Shown here piece by piece: positions 32,721 through 46,855 of a stretch of 64,000 bases of DNA (its first letter is position 1; each line of letters opens with the position of its first letter). Source of the DNA: Macrolepiota albuminosa (lineage: Eukaryota; Basidiomycota; Agaricomycetes; Agaricales; Agaricaceae). Under the pieces are notes generated by a model, which was not told the DNA's origin, did no database searches, and saw only the letters and a program-made list of their open reading frames with translations. The position numbers were made by a program, and so were the translations under genes. The stretch spans positions 310,001 to 374,000 of the forward strand of contig JAMWFC010000100.1 of assembly GCA_027475525.1 (NCBI GenBank). The letters run 5' to 3'.

Positions 32721-33867
32721 TGGCTGTATACTCAAAGCGTTGTGTACAAATACTACGCCTCAAAGTATCTTTTGGGATATCCAGTTCATGAGATATTCAG
32801 GTTCAAGACCTTTCAGCACGATGAGAGCACTCTCACTGTAACGTTCCAGAGTTTTGTTATGGAAATTTATGCAAGGCAGGAAATAGTTAAGATTTCTCAA
32901 TAAGTGCTCTATGCAAGGGTACGAAGCGTTGAAGGCCCTTGGGATGTCATCAAGAGTGCAAAAGATAGTACTATCAACCAAAAAGTGAAAGTTGCAACTC
33001 ACCGGCAGTACTCTGTTGCAAGCCCGCAGGCTACACAGTGGATCTACTGCAGGTTGCGATCGTGACACGTAGATGAATGTTCAGGACAAGGTTATCAAGG
33101 CAGTAGTTTGAGTACATCAAGGTAAGCATATCGATACAGAAGGTAACCTCATTGAAGAAATGGAAAAGCTGCCACAGAGATGAAACTGATTTTACACCGG
33201 TTCGAGAGGGATCAAGATAGAAATGTTCCAGTGGTAGAAAGAGAACGAGATGACAGTATGCTTCCGAAGATGTTAGGCAGCGGACAAGCCGCGAGACTAT
33301 CCATCTGTGAAACCAGTGCCACATCACTCAAATAAAAGGTCCGAAGGTACCGCAATGCGGTCCCGAAGAAGAGACTACACGTCCTTGTGGATAATAGAGT
33401 AAAGATAGCGGAACTCGAGGAAAATGAGTGCTACGACCCCTGGAACAAGAAGTCAACGTGGTAATTGACGTTTTTCCTTCTCATCTTGAGTTTGTGGAGA
33501 ATCCGCGGTGCATGAGCGTGTATACTGATACTTACACGCAGGGTCGTGGAAGAAGAGGAAGAAAGCGCTGATCTCTTGGTGTCTAGAAAACTGAAAAAAG
33601 AATCGTCCATCAGTATCGTTACGATTAGAGTGTAAAATGCACAAGTAGTATTTAGCCATCAAACGTAATCTTATCTGTCCTCCCCGTTTCACAGTTTTCC
33701 AGACGATCTAAATTATCTATAGTGGCTTGAATGGGTCTATACTATCGTAAATGGGTTGACTAGACTTGTATGTGGGCGTCATGTCACAACAGAAGGTAAA
33801 ACGAGTCAGTATGTCAAAACCTATTTATTTGGAGTAACAAAGCTCTTGGAGACATCTTATCCACATC
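32721..33867. other. Intergenic, no gene recognised
   Basis: Short reverse-strand frames (32760-33327) share no domain or splice pattern I can recognise. The last 100 bp probably contains the promoter of the AlkB-like gene. Confidence 0.45.
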
Positions 33868-35074
33868 ATGTCCAGTAACGACCCACATAATGATGCAGGT
33901 GGCGAATGGCACGTAGTCAATCACAGCAAACGAGGTCACGGCGCGAGTCGTGGCCGAGGCCATCATCTTCCTACGTCGTTCAGTGGAAGAGCCGTTCGTC
34001 AGCGGACAGCGCCTCGTGGTCCACATCCACCGTCTCCTGGACCTATACTCGGTGTGGGTGACTCTTTGGGCGCTGGAGACTCGTATTTAGTTGTGGATGT
34101 TCTGCCGCAAGATCTTGCAGATGGTGTCTTCGAGAAGATGAGGACGGAGGTTAAGTGGAATGTCATGCATCATCGAGGTATGAGATTCCTGTGACTCCTG
34201 ACGGAACAGAACTTATGGATGGGATCTTCAATAGGAGGCGAAGTGCCTAGACTTGTTGCAGTAGAAGGTGAAGTTGCACAAGATGGCAGGTATGAATAGC
34301 CTTTGTTACTAAGCTAACAACCTCTGAGAAGATTATAGTTTTCCACTCTACCGTCACCCTGCTGATGAATCACCTCCCCTCTCTCCGTTCTCACCCAGTG
34401 TAGCGAAAATCCGTGACCATGTCCAGAAGGTACGTATACTAATTGGATTGCAACAAGCGTCACGCTTGCAACTTGAACGGTGTTAGGTATTAAACCACCC
34501 CGTTAACCACGTCCTTATCCAACATTACCGCTCTGGAAAAGACTACATTTCCGAACATTCAGATAAGACGATAGACGTCGTACGTGGATCTAACATTGTG
34601 AATGTCAGCATTGGCGCACAGCGTGTCATGAATCTCCGGGAAAAGGGACCACCAAGAAACGGAGCTTCACCGCCGGAAGAAGAGAAGGCTCCTCGAGCAT
34701 CGCAACGTATTCCACTCCCACACAACTCAATGTTTGTCATGGGACCTGAGACGAACAAGAAGTGGGTACACGGGATCAATCATGACAATCGCGCATTGAA
34801 GTCCAAATCTCCTGCTGAGCTGTACAACAATGGTGAACGTATTAGCCTAACGTTCCGGTATATCGGAACTTTCTTGACGGCGGATGAAAGCAAGATTTTT
34901 GGGCAGGGTGCGAAAGGAAAGAAGAGGGAGACGGCGCGACCTGTTGTTCTTGGGGGAAAGGAGGGTGGAGCGCTTATTCGTGCGTTTGGAGAGGAGAATC
35001 ATAGGAATGATTTCGACTGGGACAAGAACTACGGAAGAGGATTCGATGTCTTGCATTTCAATGTGCACGATTGA
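33868..35074 (+). CDS. AlkB-like Fe(II)/2-oxoglutarate dioxygenase
   Basis: Exons 33868-34177, 34235-34289, 34339-34429 and 34487-35074; introns of 57, 49 and 57 bp. Phases agree and give 347 residues. The N-terminus is a Gly/Arg/His-rich tail (HGASRGRGHHLP). The core has GGEVPRLVAVEGEV, FPLYRHPADESPPL, NHVLIQHYRSGKDYISEHSD with the HxD iron ligands, NIVNVSIGAQRVMNLR, a later WVHGIN supplying the distal His and ISLTFRYIGTF with the 2-oxoglutarate-binding Arg. This is the AlkB-like fold (2OG-FeII_Oxy_2). Members remove alkyl groups from nucleic acids or proteins; the substrate here is not predictable. All catalytic residues appear present. Confidence 0.85.
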
Positions 35075-35621
35075 CGGCGCAGTACTGGTACGGCATTTTT
35101 CGTGCTGAAACTTGTTCATTACTCATGTGAATTCCGTTCACTCAGATATATTCCGGGCTAGCTAACCTTCTTGATGCATGTCTATCATTGGGTATTCCGA
35201 GTATACCTTTGTGCTTCAAAGCGACCGACCGATTACTGCAAGCGTGACATCATGTTGATCCTTTGCATTTGATCCTTCAACAAGTCTATCTAAATAACTT
35301 GAATATTCAAATGCTCATACTTATGATAATTCACAAGGGCATGAAGACGGGCTTTGCAGGAAAATTTGTAAGGCATTAATCAACCCTGGCGGAGCCATCA
35401 CGAAGCACGCGCATGATGAACTATATCCAAAAAAAGCCAAACCAAACGTTAGGTGGGTTCAACGGCGGAAGTACTCCTCAGCTCGAGGCGCACCATCACC
35501 GTTTTCGTGCAAAACGTTGCTCCCAGACATCACCTACACTCGCTTAAGCTTGTTATCTTCTTTGCTTCTGGAACACCGCGTCGGGGAAGATCGCCCGTCA
35601 AGTGGGGTTAGGGTTACTTAA
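35075..35621. other. Intergenic, no gene recognised
   Basis: Spacer between two genes on the same strand. No coding frame or RNA gene seen. The right end should hold the promoter of the transcript that begins before 35622. Confidence 0.45.
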
Positions 35622-35850
35622 ATGGTAAGTCTCTTTCTACCTGCCCCATATGGACATGGTTGAAATCCAGGAACGACCACTGTCTGGGAAAGCGATGCTG
35701 CCTGGCGTTTTGGCTCCCACCGCCATCAGTTTGCCTATTTTTCCCCAGAGGCAGGAACACGAGGCTAATTCGTCATTCACGAGGCCAGCGCGTTCATCTC
35801 CTGTGCTCATCTCTTCGACGCCGTCTTCTGTCTCCTACCTTGACTATTGA
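35622..35850 (+). CDS. Possible upstream ORF with its ATG isolated by an intron
   Basis: An ATG at 35622-35624 is followed immediately by GTAAGT; a 46-bp intron (35625-35670, acceptor CCAG) then joins to an open frame 35671-35850, giving about 60 residues (MERPLSGKAMLPGVL..). It ends 71 bp before the ATG of the large membrane-protein gene, so it may be a spliced upstream ORF in that gene's leader. It has no recognisable domain. The splice signals are good, but translation is unproven. Confidence 0.35.
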
Positions 35851-35921
35851 AAAAAAATTCAAAACAAATAACGCGTCACATTTCTAACGACACCTTTCCT
35901 GTTCTTCTCGTGACACGAGCA

Positions 35922-38900
35922 ATGAACTTTTATTCACGAACATCACGACAGTCGACTCCCGACCTGCCTCAAGGGAGCTCATCGAGCCCCGGAGGCTCCC
36001 CTACCGGCCAGGGAGAGCTCTCAGAACAACCTTCCTCGTCGCGTCGTAGGACGTCCAAAGATTCGGAGGGCTATCCGTCATGGCTTCCGGGAAGACCGCT
36101 ACCACCTGCTCCGGCATCCACTTTTCACTCATTAGTGGGCCCCACTGGTGATATTCCTCCGTTCGTGGGAGGCCGCAGGGCCACTCCACGCTCCGTGCGC
36201 ATCGTCAGTCTGCAGGACCCTCGACGCGAACCTACTGAGCAAAATCGAGTCGCCAATGGTAATAGCAGGTGGTCTAAAGCTACTGACCCATCGGTTCCGG
36301 CCACTGTGCCTCCCTCGGGCGCACCTCGCTCACAACAGCCCAGGTTTCGCACGAGAACCGCAAACTTGGGTCTGTTACGAAATCCAACGCTCAAATCACA
36401 TCTCTATTTCTATCTTTATCCACTTCTTATCTTTGCCCACATTCCTCTACAAACATTTTTTGACTTCAATGCCGTGTTCATATTGATTCAGTGAGTCGAC
36501 TTCTCCTGTAAAACTGAACTTCAAGAGATGCTGATTGTGTGATCCTAGGGTTTCAAAGTTTCCTAACCCCCAGGCTCCCGGTGTGCCAGGCTCCGGAAGA
36601 AACTGGGCTCTCGCTGCTACTGCGTACATCGCATGCTGGCTCGTTTGGATCTTTGTGGTCTTTGTTATATACGAGCTTATCTACTCTTTCATTCGTCGAT
36701 GGCGCGTTAGTAAGTATCTTCCTCGTATTCAAAGAGTATTCAAGTCACATACTCATTGTCCAGAACGTCCTCTCATGATCCCGATCTACCTTTCATCTTC
36801 GAGTTTTAACTTGGTTGCGATAACATCATACACCAACTTTTGCTTCTTGCAGCACCTCCGATTCTCTGCCTTCGTAGGCGAATATGGCAGTATCCGCGAC
36901 GGGCTCGCCGAGACCTTCTGGTTCTATTCACAAAACCTTCCTACTGTTGCTTTACTCCTCCCGCGTGCGGGACTGGCACTGGCACTACTTTTGTCCTTCT
37001 CGACGCCTCAAGCAGGCGAAGTTTCGCTCATCGATGCGGGCATCCATCTCCGAGACTCGACATTCTTCCGCACTACGGATGGAACTCTAACGAACTATGC
37101 CCATGGAATCCTTATTGCCAATGCTGCTTGGACAGCCTGGCGCGTACTCGTTTTAATTACTAGCTGGTAAGGAAAAATGCATGCCTCCTATCAAGAGGTC
37201 TTGACAAGGTTAATGTTCACTTGCCCAATTAGGATCGGATTATGGATCGTCAGTGGACAAGGTTGTGCAGGGCTCTGTGGGCCTCGCTATCGTTGGGAGG
37301 AAGAGGATGCGGAAAAGAGGCGGTCGTATTATAGCGACGACGTTTCTCTGGATGACGCTATTCCCTGGAGCTGGCGCGAATGTACCTGCAAGCGAATTCG
37401 GGACGCATACGATTTCTGTCTTATTGTCCGCCCATCGTCCTGGAATCGCAAAGAGACTACAGAAGCGACGGCATTAGGTGCTAATGGCGATAGCGAAATG
37501 TCCGATGGCGTGGAGCAGGTTCTGGCGGCTATAGGCTTACCTTCGGTTCCTCCTCCCGCACGTCGGGGAGCCCTGTCCGGTGACCTGTTCGAGGGCCCAC
37601 AGAATGAAAGTTCGGCACCTCCAACAGACGTCTCGGAAGTCATTCCAAAAGTCGCCAAGCGTTCGTCGAAGGACAAACAGATTGCTGGTCCACCTACATC
37701 CCTGACGTCCCTGCCATACCCCTTTACCGCCGCCGGCGCGTGTGTGTCGTCCTCAGACAAGGTTGCGTTCCCACCGTCTCCCGTGCCCAGTGCAAGCAAG
37801 AAGACTGAAAGCCGCGGCGGTGGAACTGGAAGTCGAAGTGGTACCAGCGCCGAAGATGAAGAGGATGATGACGAAGAGGACGAGGACGAGGACAATGAAG
37901 ACGATGATGATGATGATGACGATGACGATGATGATGAGGAGGAGGAGGAAGAAGAGAGTGAAGAGCCTTCTTCAGGCAGAGGCTCTGAGTCCATGTCAAG
38001 TCTTGGGCAACATGTAGTCTCTCGCTATCCTTTCCAATACCGACGTCCCGGACGGGGCAACAGCATTTCATCGGGTGCGGCTTCTCACCAATCGCCCACC
38101 TCGCACTCTCGTTCGATGCGATCAAGGGCTTCACGGGGCACTCAGTCCACTGGATATCATGAATCGTCGGACTCGCACTCACCGCGATCACAGTATTCAA
38201 CTTCGGACGCCGCGATCAGCAGTAACGGCGGAATTCCTATGCCTCCCAGACATCCAAAGCAAGGGAAAAAGCGAAGAAGACAAAGAGCTGGAACAGTACC
38301 CGTTGTTGCGCCAGTGTCACCGCCGTTGATTGTTTTCCCGACAAGTCGTCCTAGGACCCACACACGGGTCGATTCACTTGGCGTCGTGTCGGATGGACGC
38401 CATAGTTTATCGGATGATGTAGGATCTGAGGAGTTGCACGAGGCAGCGGAAAGAGAAGACCTCGTAGGCCTTCTGTCGAGCCCGGCTACATCTCTAAGGA
38501 ACCGCGGGAGCACGATATCTCAGAACCATCTGCATGGATCACGGTCTAACTCAAACTCGAGGTCGAATTCTCATGCTTCGTCGTCGCAGTCGCGTTCACG
38601 GGTTCCATCGTTCTCAGTTTCACTACGAACTCGAGCACAGTCATTGATGCAAAATATCGGTGCGGCTTCCCAATCGTCACTTGAGCTCGTCCAGACTGCT
38701 ATACGTTCGCGCGCTAACTCTTCCATGGCTCGACTGGAGGAAGATTCGTATTACTCTGATGGGCGTACGCATTCGAGGTCAGGGAGTGGATCGGTCAGTG
38801 CGAATGAGAATTATACATTTGGCCAGCCCATGAGGATGCACTTGCCGGTCCGTGAACAGGAGCGTGTGGAAGAGGAACCGGTTACTCCGGAATCAGAGTC

Positions 38901-39374
38901 AGAGCCTCAGACACATCTCTCACTCCACCGTTCCATCTCTATTATTTCCTTTCCTGGTCCTCACCAGCCGGCATACTCTTCAGCTCAGACCTCAATGCAA
39001 TCTCAACGGCATCCAAGCCCCGACCTGGAACCAGTCTCCATCTCACCAGAAGCAAACTCCGTGAATTCAGGACCGTCGAGTGCGGTTGAAATTCCTCGAA
39101 GCCCGATTCACAAAACAGGCCATCCTACGGATTCAGTGACAAGTAGCCTACCAGATATCAGTACCGCGCCTGAATCGTTTGTTACAGCACCTGCGACGAT
39201 AGAGGGCATGACAGAATCAAGTGGCCGCACGATCTCAAGTTGGGGTGACCTCTCGCGCATGGTAGACCTGCGACGATAGAGGGCATGACAGAATCAAGTG
39301 GCCGCACGATCTCAAGTTGGGGTGACCTCTCGCGCATGGTAGACCGCCCGGATGCAGCGTGGCGTCCCGCATAA
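35922..39374 (+). CDS. Large multi-pass membrane protein with acidic, Ser-rich tail
   Basis: Exons 35922-36490, 36549-36709, 36764-37166 and 37233 onward; introns of 58, 54 and 66 bp, phases consistent. As written the frame stops at 39279 (about 1059 residues). Removing one unit of the exact 77-bp duplication at 39191 lets it continue to a stop at 39374. The first 160 residues are Ser/Pro/Arg-rich. Then come hydrophobic segments (LYPLLIFAHIPL, CWLVWIFVVFVIYELIY, LPRAGLALALLL, AWRVLVLITSWIGLWIVSG), consistent with about five to seven membrane passes. The tail of about 640 residues contains an unbroken Asp/Glu run (around 37857-37960) and long Ser/Arg stretches. I do not recognise the family; a receptor or transport regulator is possible but unsupported. 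Confidence 0.7.
39191..39344. repeat. Exact 77-bp tandem duplication (probable assembly seam)
   Basis: Units 39191-39267 and 39268-39344 are identical (CTGCGACGATAGAGGG to GGTAGAC). The duplication introduces the TAG that ends the membrane-protein frame at 39279. With one unit the frame reads through DLSRMVD into RPDAAWRPA and a stop. Confidence 0.92.
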
Positions 39375-40021
39375 ATGAATCATGCCTCCTTCATCTGGGT
39401 CATATTTACGACCCTTGACATGAATTTTTCGGTTTTCAAATTTGTATTTGTTCGGTTGGCCCTTTGGTTACCCTTCCGGGTCTTCCGTTATGTTATTCCT
39501 ATTCTCCGTCCGTGCGACACATCTCTCCTCCCTCTTGATGCTATTTACCAATTAATAGATCTCCTATTATTACTCCATAGTATTTCTTATTTCATATGTA
39601 GTTGATCCCGTGTTACCTATCTTCATGCGCAATCTATCGTCTTCCACATGATTCACGAACTTCGCAGTATATAATGATTCCGATCTATCCGCCTAAAGTA
39701 CAACACAATATACAAGGACCGTCTTTTTTTGTTCAAGTCAAATTACATGGTGTTCAAGTTCAAGGGCCTTGATAACGACCAAAGGATCAAGAACATCTAT
39801 TCCACATCTTTGCCGAACTCAACATCTCGCCGAAAATCACTGAAAATTCGGAACTATACGTGTCACTTTGGATGGAGTGCTATTCCTTGAGCGGATCGAG
39901 GCTTCGATTGGCGAAGGATAGATCAGAAATAACGGACTTTGATTGCATAGCATAGCGAAGCTACAAACAAGCAATTTCCAAACGGCGAACTACAAAGCAC
40001 AGACATTTCAAAACATTGAGT
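39375..40021. other. Spacer between convergent genes
   Basis: The 3' flanks of the membrane-protein gene (+) and Argonaute (-). AT-rich, no coding frame or RNA gene recognised. Confidence 0.6.
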
Positions 40022-43000
40022 TCAAATATAAAACATGCTCTCTCTCATATCACGGTGAAGCTAATCAAATTAAGTGTCAATAGACCGACAACCATCTCAA
40101 GGATATCGAACAGCTTACCCCTTCACCCCACGCATCTCTCGCAGCTTGGAATACTCGATTACGTTCTTCTTCACGATCATACCTTCCTCGGCCAGACGTA
40201 GAAGTCCTGTCATCAACCAAAAAGTCGTTCAGATAGCACCGGCCACGTTCGCAGGCCAGATCTGCATAATACGCAGGCGGGACTAGACTGACAGCCTTGG
40301 TCGCGCGAGCATAGAGGTAGCTGGTGTCGTGTGTGCCTTTCTGGATATCGTCAGCCGTGAACGAATTCTCGTCATACACTACAGTATAGTGTGTGGCCTT
40401 TACAGTTCCTTGAAGGCCAGCATGCGCTTGAAGGTAGAAGTCAAAGTCAAACCTACAGTGTTAGGCTATGAGTACCGTGGCTAAGTAACGATGGAAAGAG
40501 ATCCTACACTGCAGTGACCCCTTTGTCTACAACAGTGCCCGGACGCGTGTTGCCGTTGCGGTCAGCGAACTGTGAGCCTGTTGGGAAAAATCTTGCGTGG
40601 TGCCGTTTGCTACCAAGCGCAGAACTCATTGTTCGATACAGTCCAACGAGATGATGAGGTGATATGACTCACCCACAGATGATGATAGATAGTTGAGGCC
40701 GATATTTAGTCTTCCTTTCTTTGGTCTCGAGCTTTTTGAAGGCACCAAGTATCTGTGGCAATTCATCTTGAATGACTATATCGAATTGACCCTACCAAGC
40801 ACAATGGAATAAGACGGAAGAGCTCTGACATCAGACTTGTCTTACCTCAGAGACGCCATCACGAAAGACTATTATCCTTTCCGGTAACTTCTTGTTCTTC
40901 CTCTCGTAGGCAAGAAGTCTCTCCACGAGCATGTTATCAAGTTCTCCTAACATCTATCACGATTATTGCGTCAGCATTCGCCGGTAGGAAAACAGCTAAA
41001 ATCCTACTTCTTGTTTGCTCTTCTGAATACGCAAGCTGGCTGGAAATTGGACAAAAGAGTCGTCGACGCTGGCTACTAGAGCGGCAATAGACGGAGTGCC
41101 TTCCCTGCTCCCTGGACCCGGATGAGTTACGTCAATTCCTACCATCATCGTCTTTTTCTTCGTCAGCCATTTCATAGCAGCTTCGTCGAGCTGCGGTCAT
41201 GATCAGATCAGGTATAATTGTGGAAAAATCTTCGTACCAAATGATTGACACCTCCAAGCTTCGTATTGACCTTCAATGCGACGTTAGAAAAGTATTGATC
41301 TTGTTTCCTCTCGTCGGTTAAAGCCTTGTTAAGTTGCATGTGGACCGTATGTATACCAAGCTCCACGTCTCCAATACGCTAGAAATGAAAACAAAGTATT
41401 AGGCATGAAATTCCTAAGAACAAGCGAATTTGATTTGACCTTGATGGCAGGATATATGTAATTGTCCCGATTTTCCAACAAGACGAGGATGAAGCTGGGT
41501 TTGTGCCCTTGAGCTTTGGAAAGATTTTCCTTAAAAGTTGATCTGATGCTGTCGATAGCTCTAATGCGATTCTGGGTTTGTGCCCTTGAGCTTTGGAAAG
41601 ATTTTCCTTAAAAGTTGATCTGATGCTGTCGATAGCTCTAATGCGATTGGGGTCGCTTCTTTCGGGACTTAGGCCGATAGGGATCAAGCGTGGACGTCCC
41701 GGTGGCATGGCCACCCCACTCCGCTCCAATTTCCTCTGAAATCCTTGTACCAAATCCGCCAAACTGGGGTCATCGGGACCAGAGATCATATTGTAACCAT
41801 CTCGCACAACCATAACCCACCAACTTGAGACCTGCGCTCCCTTGTGAAACTTGACGTCCAGAATGTTCCAGCTCCCGTTATTGACGTTAGGAGGCTTTCC
41901 AGCTTTGTATGACAGTCGCGGAGGGACAAGTTCGCGAGCAGGGATTACAGTCATTTCGATATCGATACTGACACCGAACCCATCGACAGGCATTCTAACA
42001 GGTCCGGATAAGCCAAGTTTAGGAAAGCCTTGGTTTACGATAGCTTCAGCGTTAGACCTCGGAGGATTGCATGCATAGCGAATCATTTGCGCTGTTTCCC
42101 TGTCATTCAACTTTCCGTAAGGTTGGCCTGGTATAATGTCGCACAATTCAGCAGGGACCCAAATTTCTTTCTGTTGGCTTCCAAGGTCGACGACGGGGAG
42201 ATCGGCGGGGTGTTCGAGCCGGATGTTATATTCTGTTGACAGGGTCAGGGGAGTATATCAGACAAAGACGCAAACCTACTCTTTTCAAAGTATTTTTCGA
42301 CACTCACAACACCTCCCAATTCAGCGCAATTGAATTTGGTGTTTCGCGCCGACGTTGTTCCAATTCTTTTAACTGGCCTCGTGCGTCCTAGGTGCTTAGT
42401 TCTGACTCTCATCCTGCCAAACGACTTCGGTAAAGTGGGCATAGCACCGTGAGAGCCACGCGAGAAGCTTTGCAGAGCATCGGAAAGGTTTCCTGGTATG
42501 ATGAATGCCGTCGTGCAAACATTTCTAGGGAAGAATGAATAGGAGAGCTCGAAAAAGACAAATGAATATACGTACACATTGACAAGAAGCTGCTTGTATG
42601 AGGGTCGCACTGATGTATAAAATCCCTGGAGTGCGTCTACGCCAGGTCCAATGTTCCATTTCTGACTTGAGGCAGGGAAAAAGTATCGGTTCTGGCCTAC
42701 CCGAACGCCATTACGACTAGCATATTGTTGTAATACGAGATTGAGAGCAGATACCAGAGGAAGCGGATCATAGTCTCGAGATTCCGCCTTTCCGCTCATG
42801 AAGCTGGCAGAAAAGGTTAGATAATATAGATACAAGTTGATAGCCATACTCTGTCAATCGAGCTAGGTTAAGCTCTCGTTCGAACTTGATGTTGATCATG
42901 TAAACTTTCGCATTTGGTTTCGGGGATTGGTCCGGACTTTCGAAGAAAGGAACCTGTATATTCATCGGCTGAGGTAGCTTTTTCGCGGAGACCAATCTCT

Positions 43001-43547
43001 GGCTGCGGTCATGAGCTATGTACCGAAGATGAGGCGTAATAGCAGGATTGAGCTCCAGGAGCTCAAAAATACGTGCTTTAATGCGATTAATATCTGTCTT
43101 TGGGCTGATATCCACAACATAATCATAGATAGGACCCTTAGGAAGCTTCACAGGAAAGAAGTTAGCTCTCAAGGTGATAGGACTGCCTAGCGTTCCATAT
43201 CCGGGACGCAAAGGTCGATCTGGAATGACTTTCAAAGACTTGAACGCCTTTACAAGCGAAGCATGACTGGCATCATCAAGACGTGGAGGTATATTAGCAG
43301 GAGAATCCTCAGCGTAAATCACTGGGCCGCCGCCACGGCCACCGCGACCTGAATGGTCAGCACGGCCTCTAGAGCCGCTTCTGCCAGGTGTACCCGCACG
43401 GAAGGCCGGGCTAGCGCGCCCACCCCCAAAGCCATCGGAGCTCTGGGGAGTGTAGCCTCTGCCGCCCCTCCCTGTAGGTCCACCTGGCCTGCCTCGGCCA
43501 CGTTCAGCGCTACGAGATCTGCCACCTCGTTGTCCTCTGGTGCTCAT
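40022..43547 (-). CDS. Argonaute protein
   Basis: Eleven exons: 42850-43547, 42576-42803, 42280-42524, 41440-42232, 41238-41378, 41008-41190, 40846-40953, 40673-40791, 40508-40609, 40119-40452 and 40022-40060. All introns are 46-63 bp. Counting the 77-bp duplication in exon 4 once, phases agree and give about 970 residues. The N-terminus is an RGG-type Arg/Gly-rich region (1-75). Then come ArgoN, the linker with SFSRGSHGAMPTL, PAZ with SVEKYFEKKYNIRLEHP across an intron, MID and PIWI. PIWI has the slicer residues Asp (GIDVTHPGP), Glu (KQE), Asp (FRDGVSEGQF) and a fourth Asp in YYADLACERGRCYL, a DEDD set. The end ..MRESMFYI is canonical. It should bind small RNAs and cleave targets in RNA silencing. 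Confidence 0.93.
41495..41648. repeat. Exact 77-bp tandem duplication in Argonaute (probable assembly seam)
   Basis: Units 41495-41571 and 41572-41648 are identical. As written, the Argonaute frame shifts after AQGHKP. With one unit it continues FILVLLENRDNYIYPAIK, a conserved Argonaute motif, up to a good splice donor. Confidence 0.95.
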
Positions 43548-44164
43548 GATTGAGTCGCAGGTGTAGGGCAAGGTTGGTAGGAATGAAGACGTACATCTGC
43601 TGTCTTTTCAATTTATAAGTGCTTGGATAAGCGCCCGGGCCGGATTCCCAGCGCGACCACACCTTTTTGTCGTTTGGGGCCGTGCTAAGGTTGAGCCTTA
43701 TCATTAGGGGTCAATCTTCTATTACTCACATGAGGAAGGTTCTTATGACCCCAGTGTCCGACCGCTGTGCACAATCAGCCACGAAAAATATGCAGGAATA
43801 TGTGCAATAGCTCAGACGCACTGAGTACTGCCTCGAATGCCCTGCATACATTGAGATACCATGGCATGAGTCTGTCGCGCATTTGAGTACGAGGTGGGAA
43901 ATCCGGCTCAACTCAATGTTTATCCTGGTCACCAGTCATGGAGTTAGTAGTCATCTCCCACTAAATCAGGCTACCGAGCACGAGGAGAAGCATACTGAGA
44001 TTACAAATATGATATATATTTGCTATCGCTATCATCTCGACCTCAAGCTATGCTCTCATATGACCAATGGTCATACAACTGTTTCTAGAACCATGATCAG
44101 CTGGTAATCATACAAGTTGGTGTAATCTACAGATTCAAATACAAGTTGAGAATTGCATAGATGC
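43548..44164. other. Argonaute promoter region, no gene
   Basis: Spacer between two reverse-strand genes. It must contain the Argonaute promoter and the 3' flank of the acetyl-CoA hydrolase gene. No coding region or RNA gene recognised. Confidence 0.6.
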
Positions 44165-46618
<2,454 letters not shown>

Positions 46619-46776
46619 GGCGTGAGAGGAAACTTAGAAATGAAAGACTGCTTCCGTCCCATTGAAAAGTCTAGACAAGATTGCAGATCGGAAAGGTGGA
46701 TGTCATCCGTGCCGAGGTATGATCGAGGAAAACACCCCAGGGCAGTACTATATTATACGTCTTACGGTAATTATAC

Positions 46777-46855
46777 GGCTCTATAGTGTAGTGGTTATCA
46801 CTCGAGATTCTGAAAACGATTTCTCGAAACCCAGGTTCAATCCCTGGTAGGGCCT
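46777..46855 (+). tRNA. tRNA-Gln (CUG) with a 7-nt intron
   Basis: Acceptor GGCTCTA (46777-46783) pairs with TAGGGCC (46848-46854), one G-U wobble, with discriminator T. The D arm contains GTGTAGTGGTTATCAC. The anticodon stem CGAGA pairs with TCTCG around loop TTCTGA..T with anticodon CTG at 46810-46812. The seven bases AAACGAT (46814-46820) sit just after position 37, the normal place for a nuclear tRNA intron. The T arm is CCAGG TTCAATC CCTGG. It lies 159 bp upstream of, and divergent from, the acetyl-CoA hydrolase gene. Confidence 0.88.

Noticed and set aside
37329..37994. Long reverse-strand frame with a poly-Ser run
   Set aside because: It is the antisense shadow of the Asp/Glu-rich codons (GAT/GAC/GAG/GAA) in the membrane-protein gene; no start context, domain or splicing supports it.
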